DNA of 33,293 bases. Source: an uncultured Porphyromonadaceae bacterium (GTDB taxonomy: Bacteria > Bacteroidota > Bacteroidia > Bacteroidales > Muribaculaceae). Below, piece after piece: positions 1-9,053 of this stretch. Every line of letters starts with the position of its first letter. Position 1 is the stretch's first letter. A program made the translations under genes and the position numbers. The notes below the pieces were generated by a model. It was not told the DNA's origin. It made no database searches and saw only the letters and a list, made by a program, of their open reading frames with translations. The DNA lies in NCBI GenBank assembly GCA_947176915.1, contig CAMWSM010000025.1, forward strand, positions 1 to 33,293. The letters run 5' to 3'.

Positions 1-63
1 ATTCTTATTATTCTTATTATTCTTATTATTCTTATTATTCTTATTATTCTTATTATTCTTATT
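1..63. repeat. Tandem array of a 9-bp unit (ATTCTTATT), 7 copies
   Basis: Seven perfect head-to-tail copies of ATTCTTATT run from the first base of the window, so the array may continue upstream. It ends 11 bases before a TATCTTTG promoter element and occupies the place where a -33 element would lie. Perfect copies of a short unit are prone to slipped-strand changes in number. Copy-number variation itself is inference. Confidence 0.95.
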
Positions 64-74
64 AAAATTATTAT

Positions 75-82
75 TATCTTTG
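75..82 (+). promoter_or_regulatory. Candidate -7 element (TATCTTTG) of the four-helix-bundle gene
   Basis: TATCTTTG matches the Bacteroidota -7 consensus TAnnTTTG and lies 30 bases before the ATG at 113. There is no TTG at the usual distance upstream, because that position is filled by the 9-bp array, so array length could affect promoter strength. Confidence 0.5.
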
Positions 83-112
83 CAAATATAACCCTAAAAA
101 TCCAACAATACT

Positions 113-658
113 ATGAAAGGATTCCTCAAAATCGCAGGCGATTACAGCAATTGGAATGTCTATAAGAAAGCGGTAATTATTTGTGATGTTACGGAACTTT
201 TCATTTCCAGAGCTTTCTCTTCTCCGACCCGCACCATAGACCAAATGCGGCAGGCAGCTCGCTCATGCAAACAAAATATTGTCGAGGGAATCAGCGATGC
301 CACAATTTCGGCTGAAATATGTATCAAACTTATGGGCGTGGCAAGAGGGTCGGTTAGAGAACTGTTAGAAGACTATCAGGATTATTTGCGCCAAAATCAA
401 TTGCAAATATGGGATATTAATGACCCTCGGACTCAGCAGGCCAGATCATATTGTGGCAATAATCACGACACTTTTGTCTTCACAGAAAAATGCCGCTTAA
501 GAAGTAATGAAGCGGTAGCGAATATTATGATTACCCAAATCAGACAGATTGACTCCATCTTAGGGAAATTTCTGAAGAAAATTGAGGCTGATTTCATTGC
601 GCAAGGTGGCGTTAAGGAAGCAATGTCAAAAGCACGCCGTTCCCAAAGAGGTTTCTAA
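113..658 (+). CDS. Four-helix-bundle protein (four helix bundle suffix-domain type)
   Basis: The 181-residue protein is mostly amphipathic helix and resembles the long form of the bacterial four-helix-bundle family. That family includes proteins encoded in 23S rRNA intervening sequences and shares its fold with Avd of diversity-generating retroelements. A recognisable core is the stretch from Met45 to about Ile60 (MRQAARSCKQNIVEGI), followed by further helices; the last 15 residues are basic (KARRSQRGF end). The molecular role of this family is not established, and nucleic acid binding is inferred from relatives. The gene stands alone, with a 9-bp tandem array at its promoter and a terminator shared with convergent thiL. 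No reverse transcriptase, rRNA gene or variable repeat lies nearby, so neither an rRNA insert nor a retroelement is supported here. Confidence 0.8.
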   Translation: MKGFLKIAGDYSNWNVYKKAVIICDVTELFISRAFSSPTRTIDQMRQAARSCKQNIVEGISDATISAEICIKLMGVARGSVRELLEDYQDYLRQNQLQIWDINDPRTQQARSYCGNNHDTFVFTEKCRLRSNEAVANIMITQIRQIDSILGKFLKKIEADFIAQGGVKEAMSKARRSQRGF

Positions 659-671
659 CACCCTAATAACT

Positions 672-709
672 AAAAATCACCCCTGCCATGAAAGACACGG
701 GTGATTTTT
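672..709. terminator. Bidirectional terminator between the four-helix-bundle gene and thiL
   Basis: An 11-bp perfect stem (AAAAATCACCC with GGGTGATTTTT) with a 16-base loop lies between two convergent genes. Its A and T ends supply a U-tract on either strand, so it can end both transcripts. Confidence 0.85.
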
Positions 710-727
710 ACTATGTCAAATAATGTG

Positions 728-1762
728 TTATTTTTGGAAGGCGTTCCAGCCTTGGGCCTTCAGGGGAATCTCCGCGCCGTCGCGAGTTACCATCGCGCAA
801 CCGAGTTCAGGCTTTGTTATATAGCCTATCATGCGCACTCCCTTCATTTTCTCTATCTTCTCGTGGTCAGTCAGAGGAACAGTGAAGAGCAGTTCGTAGT
901 CTTCTCCTCCGTTCATGGCTGCGGTAACAAGATTCATGTTAAATTCCTCAGCCATGAGTGCTGTCTGATAGTCAATAGGTATCTTGTCCTCATAGACACG
1001 GCAACCCGTGTCGGACGCTTTGCAGATATGCAGAAGTTCAGATGAGAGACCATCGCTCACATCCATCATTGAAGTGGGCTTTATTCCCTCTTTCCTCAGC
1101 TCCTCAATAATATCTTTCCTCGCTTCGGGTTTCAATTGACGTTCAAGAATATATTCCTTTCCTGCAAAATCAGGCTGGAAATCCTTTTGTCCCTGGCCTA
1201 CACGGTTTTCTCGTTCAAGAAGCTGGAGCCCCATATAAGCTGCGCCCAGATCTCCGCTGACACATATTATATCCGTTGGCTTAGCGCCATCCCGACGGAC
1301 TACATCCTCAGGATTTGCCACGCCTATACAGGTAATGCTAATTACCAATCCCGTAACGCTTGCGCTTGTATCTCCACCCACCATATCCACGCCATAAATT
1401 TCACATGCCAGCTTTATGCCGGAATAGATAGCCTCAAGATGTTCAACCGTGAAACGACTCGAAACTCCTATGCTGACCGTAATTTGCTTGGGAGTGCCGT
1501 TCATGGCATAGATGTCGCTGAAATTTACGATCGCAGCCTTATATCCCAAATGCTTCAGAGGCACATACCTCACATCGAAATGTACGCCTTCAAGAAGAAG
1601 GTCGGTTGTTACGAGCACATCCTTATCACCAAATGAGAGCACGGCAGCATCATCGCCCACACCCTTCTTGGTCTCAGGATTTTTCAACGGGAAATCCTTG
1701 GTGAGACGGTCGATAAGTCCAAACTCACCTAATTCATTAATTTCAGTTTCCTTGTTTTCCAT
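728..1762 (-). CDS. thiL: Thiamine-monophosphate kinase
   Basis: ThiL phosphorylates thiamine monophosphate with ATP to give thiamine diphosphate in the cytoplasm. At 344 residues it has the family length and all the AIR-synthase-like motifs in order: VGDDAAV (about 35-41), TTDLLLEGVHFD (52-63), NFSDIYAMNG (80-89), GGDTSAS (129-135), DVSDGLSSEL (234-243) and NGGEDYELLF (284-293). The acidic residues in these motifs bind Mg-ATP. It is the last gene of the minus-strand cluster, 22 bases after punA, and is followed by the shared terminator at 672-709. No other thiamine genes are in the window. Confidence 0.96.
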   Translation of the reverse strand: MENKETEINELGEFGLIDRLTKDFPLKNPETKKGVGDDAAVLSFGDKDVLVTTDLLLEGVHFDVRYVPLKHLGYKAAIVNFSDIYAMNGTPKQITVSIGVSSRFTVEHLEAIYSGIKLACEIYGVDMVGGDTSASVTGLVISITCIGVANPEDVVRRDGAKPTDIICVSGDLGAAYMGLQLLERENRVGQGQKDFQPDFAGKEYILERQLKPEARKDIIEELRKEGIKPTSMMDVSDGLSSELLHICKASDTGCRVYEDKIPIDYQTALMAEEFNMNLVTAAMNGGEDYELLFTVPLTDHEKIEKMKGVRMIGYITKPELGCAMVTRDGAEIPLKAQGWNAFQK

Positions 1763-1784
1763 AATATATTATAGCATAATGGTA

Positions 1785-2621
1785 TCAACGGGCAAGACGC
1801 GAAAGCATCTCCTTAATAATATGGGTCATCACAGGCTGTGCCTTAATCGCTGCCTTCTGCACCTCTTCATGAGTGGGAACTTCAGTGATATCCTTACCGC
1901 CCAAATCAGTAATGACAGAGACACCGAAAACAGTCATTCCGGCATGATTGGCAACAATCACCTCCGGCACGGTCGACATTCCGACAGCGTCACCCCCGAT
2001 GACACGGAAATATTCATATTCTGCCGGAGTCTCGAAAGTCGGACCGGGAGTTCCTACATAAACACCGTGCATCAGACGAATGCCATCCATGCGGGCTATA
2101 TCATCAGCCATCATTATCAAGCCCTTGCTATATGCTTCGGTCATTGCCGGGAAACGAGGGCCGAGGTCGTCGTAATTCCTTCCTCTCAAAGGATTTTCAG
2201 GGAATAGATTAATATGATCAGTAATGATCATCACATCGCCAACCTGAAATTCCTTGTTCATGCCGCCGGCAGCGTTACTGACAAAGAGTGTCTGTACCCC
2301 AAGTTTTTGCATTATCCTCACCGGGAAGGTTACCTCCTTCATTGAATAACCTTCGTAATAATGGAAACGCCCTTGCATAGCCATTATATACTTTCCGCCA
2401 AGACTACCGAAAATCAATTTTCCGCTATGCCCTTCTACAGTTGAGACCGGAAAATTAGGTATATCACTGTAATTTAATTCCTTTGATATTTCAATATGGT
2501 TTACCAGGTCGCCAAGTCCGGTGCCGAGAATTATGGCAGTGTCCGGAGCCTGTCCAACCTTTTCAAGAATGAAATCCGCTGTCTCGCGAATCATCTCAAG
2601 ATAATCTTTTTCCATAGTCAA
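1785..2621 (-). CDS. punA: Purine nucleoside phosphorylase (trimeric, inosine/guanosine type)
   Basis: The enzyme splits purine nucleosides with phosphate to give base and ribose-1-phosphate for salvage. The 278-residue protein carries GTGLGDL (33-39) and EGHSGKL (63-69) at the phosphate site, GRFHYYEGY (84-92), VSNAAGGMN (114-122), and the substrate region GPTFETPAEYEYF followed by GGDAVGMSTVPE. All are typical of low-molecular-mass trimeric PNP. The start at 2621 (MTMEKD) has a second in-frame ATG two codons later; either could be used. It lies between lpxK and thiL on the same strand, 102 bases from lpxK and 22 from thiL. The lpxK gap may hold a weak GC-rich hairpin near 2643-2668. Confidence 0.95.
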   Translation of the reverse strand: MTMEKDYLEMIRETADFILEKVGQAPDTAIILGTGLGDLVNHIEISKELNYSDIPNFPVSTVEGHSGKLIFGSLGGKYIMAMQGRFHYYEGYSMKEVTFPVRIMQKLGVQTLFVSNAAGGMNKEFQVGDVMIITDHINLFPENPLRGRNYDDLGPRFPAMTEAYSKGLIMMADDIARMDGIRLMHGVYVGTPGPTFETPAEYEYFRVIGGDAVGMSTVPEVIVANHAGMTVFGVSVITDLGGKDITEVPTHEEVQKAAIKAQPVMTHIIKEMLSRLAR

Positions 2622-2723
2622 TAAATTTTTGGTCTAAACGGAAAAGGGGCGACCCTACGGCAGCTCCCCTCCTAATAAATAACATTTTAAAATCACTATT
2701 TGTTGCTTACGGAACCTTAAAGG

Positions 2724-3821
2724 TTATGCCTCCGGTTGCCTGATTATTTCCTTCAAATCCTCAATAAAATCTTTCTCCTCAAGCCCGTTAATCATCTTCA
2801 CCCTTACAGGAAGATAAAAAGTGAAAGGCTTAAGATTTTTAGGGAAGTAAGGATTGTGCATCAGTCGGACTGCATCCTTTTCTGTAGTTACGATAATTTT
2901 GCGTTCCCCTGGAAGAGAGGCGAACTTTTTTGTGATCTGATCAATATCATTTCGGGTAAAGTTGTGATGGTCCGGGAAGTGATCAACTTTAACCTTAAAG
3001 GGATATTTCTTGAAATGACGCACAAAATAACGAGGATGAGCAATCCCTGTCAGGAGCAACACTCCGTCATTAGCCGTAAGGTTTTCCAGCATGGCATGAT
3101 ATGGTGCATCCTCCGCAAAGACGGGAGTCAATTGGCCATACTCATAACAAGAGAAAAAAAGCTTTTGAAAATTCATAAGATCGAGGTCGTTCTTTGTAAT
3201 CCGGAAATTGATCGGCATCAAATCCTCCGGACACTTTGTTACTACCACGATATCAGCGCGGTTTACCCCTATCTTTCCTTCGCGAAGCCGACCTAAAGGC
3301 AAAAGCTTATCTTTATAGAAGGGTCGGTTATAGTCTGTCAGAAGCACTGACACTTTCGGTTTAACCCACCTATGCTGGAAAGAATCATCCAACACAATAA
3401 GCTGAAGGTCGGGGAACTGCCTGAGAAGCTCCTCAATTCCCTTTCTACGATTCTCACATACGGCAACCTGAACGGAAGCTCCGAATTTCTGATAGATCTG
3501 AAATGGCTCATCGCCTATCAAATCGGGGGTGCTTTTTGGATTTGCGAGCACAAATCCACTGGTTTTCCTTTTATATCCCCGACTTAAAACTGCTGTTTTA
3601 TATTCCGAAGCAAGATTACTCACAATATACTCTACATGCGGAGTCTTGCCCGTTCCGCCAACGGTGATATTTCCAACTCCGACAATAGGAATATCATACT
3701 CCTCCTCGTGCAGAATTATCTTATTGTCGAAAAGCCAGTTTCTCACCCACGTAACAAAGCCGTAGAGCCATGACAACGGGGTGAGCAAATAGACCATAAT
3801 TTTATCTTTAGTAGTCTTCAC
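2724..3821 (-). CDS. lpxK: Tetraacyldisaccharide 4'-kinase (lipid A synthesis)
   Basis: LpxK phosphorylates the 4' position of the lipid A disaccharide at the inner face of the inner membrane. The protein (365 residues) opens with a hydrophobic amphipathic segment (about 9-30), then the P-loop [11 protein letters not shown] (50-60), [10 protein letters not shown] (80-89), GDEPFQ (103-108) and [10 protein letters not shown] (144-153), and later LLPLGRLRE and TTEKDAVRL. These are diagnostic for the family. The start used gives MKTTKDKI; an ATG at residue 9 is a credible alternative because many LpxK proteins begin near there. It follows sppA after 28 bases, in a conserved-looking Bacteroidales gene order. 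Confidence 0.96.
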   Translation of the reverse strand: MKTTKDKIMVYLLTPLSWLYGFVTWVRNWLFDNKIILHEEEYDIPIVGVGNITVGGTGKTPHVEYIVSNLASEYKTAVLSRGYKRKTSGFVLANPKSTPDLIGDEPFQIYQKFGASVQVAVCENRRKGIEELLRQFPDLQLIVLDDSFQHRWVKPKVSVLLTDYNRPFYKDKLLPLGRLREGKIGVNRADIVVVTKCPEDLMPINFRITKNDLDLMNFQKLFFSCYEYGQLTPVFAEDAPYHAMLENLTANDGVLLLTGIAHPRYFVRHFKKYPFKVKVDHFPDHHNFTRNDIDQITKKFASLPGERKIIVTTEKDAVRLMHNPYFPKNLKPFTFYLPVRVKMINGLEEKDFIEDLKEIIRQPEA

Positions 3822-3849
3822 TGCTTTTCTTTTTTATTATTTATTATTA

Positions 3850-5661
3850 TTACAAAGCCTTAGCTTCCACAAATCTCACATCAATGTCGGGCATGAGCGC
3901 CTGCACCCTCTTCCTCTCAAGAAGCTTCCTTGCATACTTGATCAGCAGGAGCTCATAATTGTCGTTTAGCGCGTCAGCCAAAGCTTTGTCAGACTCCATC
4001 TGAGCCATCTCAGGCAATATATCCCAGATTGAACTTTCAATCTTCGGATAAGTGGAAACGTTATAATTAGTTCCGAGAGAAGCCTTTTCAGCAATCCAGT
4101 CGATAGCATCGTCTACTTCTCCCAACTCATCGACAAGACCTATTCTCAATGCCGACTGCGCATCCCAGACGCGCCCTTCGCCAATGACTCTTACCTTCGA
4201 CTCAGGCATCTTTCTACCCTTTGCAACCCTCTTTACAAACTTATCATAACCACGCTCCACGTATGTCTGCATGGCAGAAAGCTGGCGTTCGTTCATAGGC
4301 TTGAATCCATTAGGGAAATCAGCATCGGGATTAGTGTATACTGATTGTGGAGATACGCCAAGTTTCTCACACAAACCGGAAGCATTAGGAATAAGTCCGA
4401 ATATGCCAATAGAACCTGTGATCGTAAGGGGATCGGCGAATATTCTGTTCGCACCACATGATATCCAATAGCCCCCTGAAGCGGCGTAGGCACCCATAGA
4501 GACAGCCAACGGCTTTTTCTTTGATTGGAAATAGTCGAGAGCGTCTCCTATCTGCTCACTTCCGAAGACAGCACCGCCTGGAGAATTGACTCTCAACACC
4601 ATTCCCTTGACATTTTTATCATCCGCAAGCTTAACTATCAGAGGGACATATTCTTCAAAATCAATTGTTCCGGTTCCTCCACCGTCAACAATTTGTCCAA
4701 CGGCGTAAACCACGGCTATTCTCTCTTTAGAATCAAATTTTGAAGCAGCCTCTACAGGATCAACCAACAAGGAGGGGGAAACGAAATTCAGTTTTTCAGG
4801 ATCCTTGCCTATTATCTTGGCTATGACCTTATCCATCTCCCTCTCGAAATAGAGTTTATCCACAAGCCCCGCCTTAACAGCGTCACTGCCCGGACGCAAG
4901 AAAATAAAGTCTTTACTAACGAGAGTGTCTATCGACTGCGGAGTAAGTTTGGATCTGCTTTCAGCCATCTCTTCACGAAGATAACTCCACATATTGCCAT
5001 AGAGAGTGTCAAGCTGAGCACGCGCCGGAGCACTCATTTCAGTAAGTATATAAGGTTCGACTGCCGACTTGTATGTTCCAACCTTAACAACCTGATACTC
5101 AATTCCAAGCTTATCAAAAAGACCTTTCAGATAAAGATTTGTGCCTCCAATGCCCTGAAGCATCACCTGCCCCCCCGGATTCATGTAAAGATGATTGGCG
5201 GCAGAAGCCACGAAATAATCACTTGAGAAAAGATAATTGCCGTATGCAATTACCGGTTTTCCACTCTCACGAAAAGACTTTATCTCTTCTCGAAGTGCAT
5301 TTAAAGTTGCAAGAGGGGCAGATACACCACCACATTTAAGATAAAGGGCAGATATATTCTTATTCTCCTTAGCCTCACGGATTGCGCTCACAAGATTGGT
5401 AAGGGTCTGAGGACGAGTGATGTCTCTTTGCAGCAAGGAGATGTAGTCAATATCCAGAGGAGTCTCCCTCTCTTCTATCGTACCCTGAAGTTCAATTGTC
5501 AGCACACTTCCCTTAGAAACCTCTTTCGACTCACCTGAAGAGGATCCTATCTTTGCGGCTACTCCGATGCCGACCAAAACAGCCACGACACCGAATAACA
5601 CCAATGCCAGCCAAGCTCCCACAAAAGAAGAGAGCATATTCATAAAAAATTTCTTCAGCAT
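3850..5661 (-). CDS. sppA: Signal peptide peptidase SppA, 67-kDa type
   Basis: SppA is a membrane-bound serine protease that degrades signal peptides left after export. The 603-residue length matches the long form with tandem ClpP-like halves. A single N-terminal membrane segment spans about residues 14-38. The expected Ser-Lys dyad is visible: Lys198 in GTYKSAVEPY in the first half and Ser395 in GAYAASGGYW in the second, followed by the ITGSIGIFG segment at 414-422. It starts 10 bases after glmM, so both are probably cotranscribed. Confidence 0.96.
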   Translation of the reverse strand: MLKKFFMNMLSSFVGAWLALVLFGVVAVLVGIGVAAKIGSSSGESKEVSKGSVLTIELQGTIEERETPLDIDYISLLQRDITRPQTLTNLVSAIREAKENKNISALYLKCGGVSAPLATLNALREEIKSFRESGKPVIAYGNYLFSSDYFVASAANHLYMNPGGQVMLQGIGGTNLYLKGLFDKLGIEYQVVKVGTYKSAVEPYILTEMSAPARAQLDTLYGNMWSYLREEMAESRSKLTPQSIDTLVSKDFIFLRPGSDAVKAGLVDKLYFEREMDKVIAKIIGKDPEKLNFVSPSLLVDPVEAASKFDSKERIAVVYAVGQIVDGGGTGTIDFEEYVPLIVKLADDKNVKGMVLRVNSPGGAVFGSEQIGDALDYFQSKKKPLAVSMGAYAASGGYWISCGANRIFADPLTITGSIGIFGLIPNASGLCEKLGVSPQSVYTNPDADFPNGFKPMNERQLSAMQTYVERGYDKFVKRVAKGRKMPESKVRVIGEGRVWDAQSALRIGLVDELGEVDDAIDWIAEKASLGTNYNVSTYPKIESSIWDILPEMAQMESDKALADALNDNYELLLIKYARKLLERKRVQALMPDIDVRFVEAKAL

Positions 5662-5671
5662 CTCAGTAGTT

Positions 5672-7051
5672 TTAAAGTGTTCTTATCACCTCTTTAATTT
5701 CCTCTGCAAGGCGGTCAGCCTCCTCCATTGTTGAAGCCTCACTATAAATACGAATGATCGGCTCTGTGTTCGATTTGCGAAGATGGACCCAACTATCCGG
5801 AAAATCTATCTTTACTCCATCAATATCCGTGATTTTCTCATTTGCAAATTTTACCTTCACAGCCTCAAGAATCGCATCTACGTCAATATCAGGAGTGAGC
5901 TGAATCTTATTCTTAGCTATTGCGTAGGGAGGATACTCCTTTTTAAGTTCAGAGACCTTCTTCCCTTTTTGGGCCAGAAGAGACAAAAATAATGCCACTC
6001 CGACCAGTGCATCGCGTCCATAATGAAGTTCGGGATAGATGACTCCCCCGTTACCTTCCCCACCTATTATTGCTCCCGTCTCCTTCATCCTGGTCACAAC
6101 ATTAACCTCACCGACGGCAGCGGCACTATATTCACAGCCATATTTTTCAGTAACATCACGCAACGCACGACTGCTGCTCAAATTAGACACTGTAGAACCC
6201 GGAGTCTTTCCCAAAACATAGTCTGCAACCGCTACGAGAGTATACTCCTCCACAAACATCTCGCCATTTTCCATAACAATGGCGAGGCGATCCACATCGG
6301 GATCCACCACGAAACCGACATCAGCCTTACCATCCTTCATAAGATCGGAAATCTGAGTCAGATTCTCAGGAATGGGTTCGGGAGTATGAGCAAACTTACC
6401 GTTTGGCTCACAATTAAGTTCTATCACCCTCTTCACCCCCAAGGCACGAAGCAATTCGGGAATAACTATGCCACCGACAGAATTTACGGCATCTACAGCC
6501 ACAGTGAAATCTGCGCTTGCAATGGCTTCAGAGTCAACAAGAGGCAGATTCTTTACCAATTCTATATGACGCATCGCCCAGGTGTCGTCCTTATATTCTT
6601 TTCCAAGGTCAAACACTTCAGCAAAAGTGAAATTCTCTTTTTCAGCAATAGCAATCACACTTTTACCTTCAGAATCATTCAGGAACTCTCCTTTTTTATT
6701 AAGGAGTTTCAAAGCATTCCACTGTACAGGATTATGGCTTGCTGTAATGATTATACCACCATCGGCATTCAGTCCGGTTACGGCAAGCTCTGTGGTAGGG
6801 GTTGTGGCTTTTCCGATATTTATTACATCCAGCCCCATAGACATCAGTGCGCCGCAGACCAGATGAGAAACCATCTCGCCTGAGAGCCGGGCATCTCTCC
6901 CGACAACAATTCTCTTGGCAGAAGCATTTTCGCGTTTGATGAACTCAGCATAAGCTGCTGTATATTTCACTATATCCACACCACCGAGCCCTTCCCCCGA
7001 TGTGCCTCCGATTGTGCCTCTAATGCCGGAGATTGATTTTATCAATGACAT
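5672..7051 (-). CDS. glmM: Phosphoglucosamine mutase / phosphohexomutase
   Basis: This alpha-D-phosphohexomutase most likely converts glucosamine-6-phosphate to glucosamine-1-phosphate for UDP-GlcNAc, feeding peptidoglycan and lipid A. The 459 residues hold the four active-site regions: the phosphoserine loop TASHNP with Ser105, the metal loop DPDVDR (250-255), the sugar loop GEGNGG (331-336), and the phosphate loop RKSNTEP near 429-435. Within this superfamily GlmM, phosphoglucomutase and phosphomannomutase are hard to separate by motif alone; the GlmM call rests on size, the GEGNGG loop and its envelope-gene neighbours. Confidence 0.88.
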   Translation of the reverse strand: MSLIKSISGIRGTIGGTSGEGLGGVDIVKYTAAYAEFIKRENASAKRIVVGRDARLSGEMVSHLVCGALMSMGLDVINIGKATTPTTELAVTGLNADGGIIITASHNPVQWNALKLLNKKGEFLNDSEGKSVIAIAEKENFTFAEVFDLGKEYKDDTWAMRHIELVKNLPLVDSEAIASADFTVAVDAVNSVGGIVIPELLRALGVKRVIELNCEPNGKFAHTPEPIPENLTQISDLMKDGKADVGFVVDPDVDRLAIVMENGEMFVEEYTLVAVADYVLGKTPGSTVSNLSSSRALRDVTEKYGCEYSAAAVGEVNVVTRMKETGAIIGGEGNGGVIYPELHYGRDALVGVALFLSLLAQKGKKVSELKKEYPPYAIAKNKIQLTPDIDVDAILEAVKVKFANEKITDIDGVKIDFPDSWVHLRKSNTEPIIRIYSEASTMEEADRLAEEIKEVIRTL

Positions 7052-7107
7052 AATCTTTTTCTTTTGTATTATAGCGGAGGAAGAAGGTCACACCTCTTCC
7101 AGATCCA

Positions 7108-7731
7108 TTAATATTCCGGTTTAAAATATCTTACATTAATCACGTAGGGATAACAGTAAGTCTGGTCAGATGCAAATCCACAATAGCTCTTAATCACAAG
7201 GTTCACCTCACTGTTATAACCGAAGAAACGCATTGGCATCTGAATGCCGGTACCCCACTGAGTTGAAACTTTCAGAGTCGTATTCTTATAGAAAAAGTAA
7301 GATGAGCCATCCCCTGATAAAATATCGTTGGAGTTTCCATATTCGGAATCAATGCCATACTCATACATGCTGCGGATATTCTGACGGGTGTAACGGAAAT
7401 AAATCTGATCCTCTTTCTCAATTTTTTCTGAGGGACGCCCGTCAGCGTTAAGATCTCCTCGATTTATCACCTGCATATAAACATTGCCATCCTCATCAAG
7501 CTTATAGAAAGGAGCATCTTTCCCAACCAGGAATGATATTGAATCAGAAGGAATCTGAAGTTCCACCTTCTTCTGAGCTAAATACCAGTTTACCGCCTTC
7601 TCCTCTTCTCTTAAAAGTTCAGAATAGCTTTGGGTCTTATTGCAGGCACCCAGTCCTGCACAAACCATTAAAAGCAATATAAGAAAAAGCGGTTTGATGA
7701 TTGGCGCTATCTTAATTTTATTTTCAGTCAT
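7108..7731 (-). CDS. Bacteroidales lipoprotein, DUF4827-like
   Basis: The 207-residue protein has a basic N-terminus, a hydrophobic segment (about 11-26) and a lipobox LGAC with the modified Cys at position 30, so it should be a lipoprotein. The mature part begins with a charged helix and continues into a compact domain with KLDEDGNVYMQVINRGD and many aromatic residues near the end. This fits the DUF4827 family, which I recall as Bacteroidota lipoproteins of unknown function. It sits between the nrnA-like gene and glmM on the same strand (81 and 56 bases), so it is probably part of the same transcript. I cannot assign a function. Confidence 0.7.
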   Translation of the reverse strand: MTENKIKIAPIIKPLFLILLLMVCAGLGACNKTQSYSELLREEEKAVNWYLAQKKVELQIPSDSISFLVGKDAPFYKLDEDGNVYMQVINRGDLNADGRPSEKIEKEDQIYFRYTRQNIRSMYEYGIDSEYGNSNDILSGDGSSYFFYKNTTLKVSTQWGTGIQMPMRFFGYNSEVNLVIKSYCGFASDQTYCYPYVINVRYFKPEY

Positions 7732-7812
7732 TATTGTTATTTTATTATTGGCTTTTGATTAGTTATCACCGTTAATTTACCTCCTTTTTGTATAGAAATG
7801 ATCCAAACAACT

Positions 7813-8856
7813 TCATACAATGGAAGATTTAGTAGATCTAAGATATTTGTTATACGCATCCATATTTTCAATGAGAATCTTCCTGCATTCCTCAAGAGAA
7901 CCATGAAACTCTCCTCCGGCAGCCTGAAGATGTCCGCCACCTCCATATAAATTCTTGCATATTTCCGAAACCGGGAATCCGTTGCAGCTCCTTGCGGAGA
8001 CCTTAATGCAATCGGCATCCTCTCTCATAAAAATGCTGTAGACGATTCCTTTCACCTCCAAAGGGCGGTTAACGAGACCTTCCGTATCCCCCTTCTCATA
8101 ATTGAATCTATCCAACTCCTCCTTTGACAATGTTATTAAGGCACCCTTATTCCGCTGAAAAATCTCCAGTTTTTCAGAAATCGCGTAAGCCTCCAGTTTT
8201 AAAGATGCGAGGCTTCTTGTTGTGAGGGCTTCCTTAATAATCTTTTCCTTATCAACACCTTTCTCAAGCAGCCGCATCAAGATGTCGTAAAGATCCGGAT
8301 TCTTGCAATTGACGCTGAAATTCCTTGTGTCGGTAATTATGCCGGTCAACAGAGACGTCGCGCAATCAAGATTAACCTCTCCATACCATCCCATTGCGGC
8401 AATAAGACGGAAAACAAGCTCGCAGGTGGATGACATGTCAGGATATGAAAATTCGATATCCGTAAATGCGGAAGGCTCCTGATGATGGTCAATCAAGACC
8501 TTCATGCCTGGAGAATTAAGCATCACCTGGGCAAGATTATCTTGACGGGAGGGTGTATTGAAATCGCAACAAATCACCATATCCGCCTCTTCGAAACTTT
8601 TTTCACAAAACTGAGGATGAAGAGTGTTAATTCCAATCTCCTTGAATCCTGGAAGGAAAGAGAGATTCATCGGGGGCTTATCGGGCACAATTACAGTGGG
8701 TTGTTTTCCCAATTCCTTGAGTAAATGCCACAACCCCAAGGTGCTGCCGATAGCATCACCGTCAGGGCGGACATGACAGGTGAGCACAATCTTATCGCTC
8801 CGTTCGATATTTCGCCGAAGTTCCTTAGCTTTTTTTGTGTCGATTAGTTTGTCCAT
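7813..8856 (-). CDS. nrnA: DHH/DHHA1 phosphoesterase, NrnA-like (nanoRNase / pAp phosphatase)
   Basis: NrnA-type enzymes remove nucleotides from short RNAs and can dephosphorylate pAp in the cytoplasm. The 347-residue protein has the DHH motifs in order: HVRPDGDAIGS (28-38), the metal Asp in CCDFNTPS (D98), IDHHQEP (122-128), GIITDTRNF (172-180), then the DHHA1 substrate loop GGGGHLQAAGGEF near the C-terminus. It is the first gene of the minus-strand cluster, with a candidate promoter just upstream and divergent from mazG. Whether it favours nanoRNA, pAp or a cyclic dinucleotide product cannot be told from motifs. Confidence 0.9.
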   Translation of the reverse strand: MDKLIDTKKAKELRRNIERSDKIVLTCHVRPDGDAIGSTLGLWHLLKELGKQPTVIVPDKPPMNLSFLPGFKEIGINTLHPQFCEKSFEEADMVICCDFNTPSRQDNLAQVMLNSPGMKVLIDHHQEPSAFTDIEFSYPDMSSTCELVFRLIAAMGWYGEVNLDCATSLLTGIITDTRNFSVNCKNPDLYDILMRLLEKGVDKEKIIKEALTTRSLASLKLEAYAISEKLEIFQRNKGALITLSKEELDRFNYEKGDTEGLVNRPLEVKGIVYSIFMREDADCIKVSARSCNGFPVSEICKNLYGGGGHLQAAGGEFHGSLEECRKILIENMDAYNKYLRSTKSSIV

Positions 8857-8935
8857 CTTCCTTATCGGGAATGTTCTCCGTCATCAAACATGCCATAAAT
8901 GGGAGAATTTTGACGGTTATTACATTTTCAAGCCA

Positions 8936-8943
8936 CAAAGATA
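8936..8943 (-). promoter_or_regulatory. Candidate -7 element for the nrnA-like cluster
   Basis: Read on the minus strand the bases are TATCTTTG, matching TAnnTTTG, about 80 bases before the start at 8856. No TTG lies at the ideal distance, so the call rests on the -7 element and position. Confidence 0.45.
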
Positions 8944-8966
8944 CAAATTATCTCGCAAATTCTATC

Positions 8967-8974
8967 TAACTTTG
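8967..8974 (+). promoter_or_regulatory. Candidate -7 element for mazG-topB
   Basis: TAACTTTG matches TAnnTTTG 79 bases before the mazG start. A second match, TAAATTTG, lies at 9021-9028, 25 bases before the start. Neither has a clear TTG at the usual spacing. Together with the minus-strand element at 8936-8943 they make this gap a divergent promoter region. Confidence 0.4.
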
Positions 8975-9053
8975 TGTCCAAATTTAGTTATTAAATGCAA
9001 TAGGAGCTTTACCGCAGGGGTAAATTTGTCCTATTTTAATATTTTCGCAATTT

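Noticed and set aside
113..658. Avd-like accessory protein of a diversity-generating retroelement
   Set aside because: The fold family is shared, but there is no reverse transcriptase, template repeat or variable repeat in the window, and the protein is longer than Avd.
1136..1636. Plus-strand ORFs opposite thiL, punA, lpxK, sppA and glmM
   Set aside because: They lie opposite strong, full-length genes, show no domains, and have shadow-type composition.
2640..2670. GC-rich hairpin between lpxK and punA as a terminator
   Set aside because: Only about five pairs match cleanly (AGGGG with CCCCT) and the genes read in the same direction; too weak to list as a feature.
7737..7785. Short GTG-started ORF after an AGGAGG sequence (minus strand, 7785-7780)
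   Set aside because: The sequence is a textbook Shine-Dalgarno site, which is unusual here, but the ORF is only about 10 codons and no coding or leader role can be supported.
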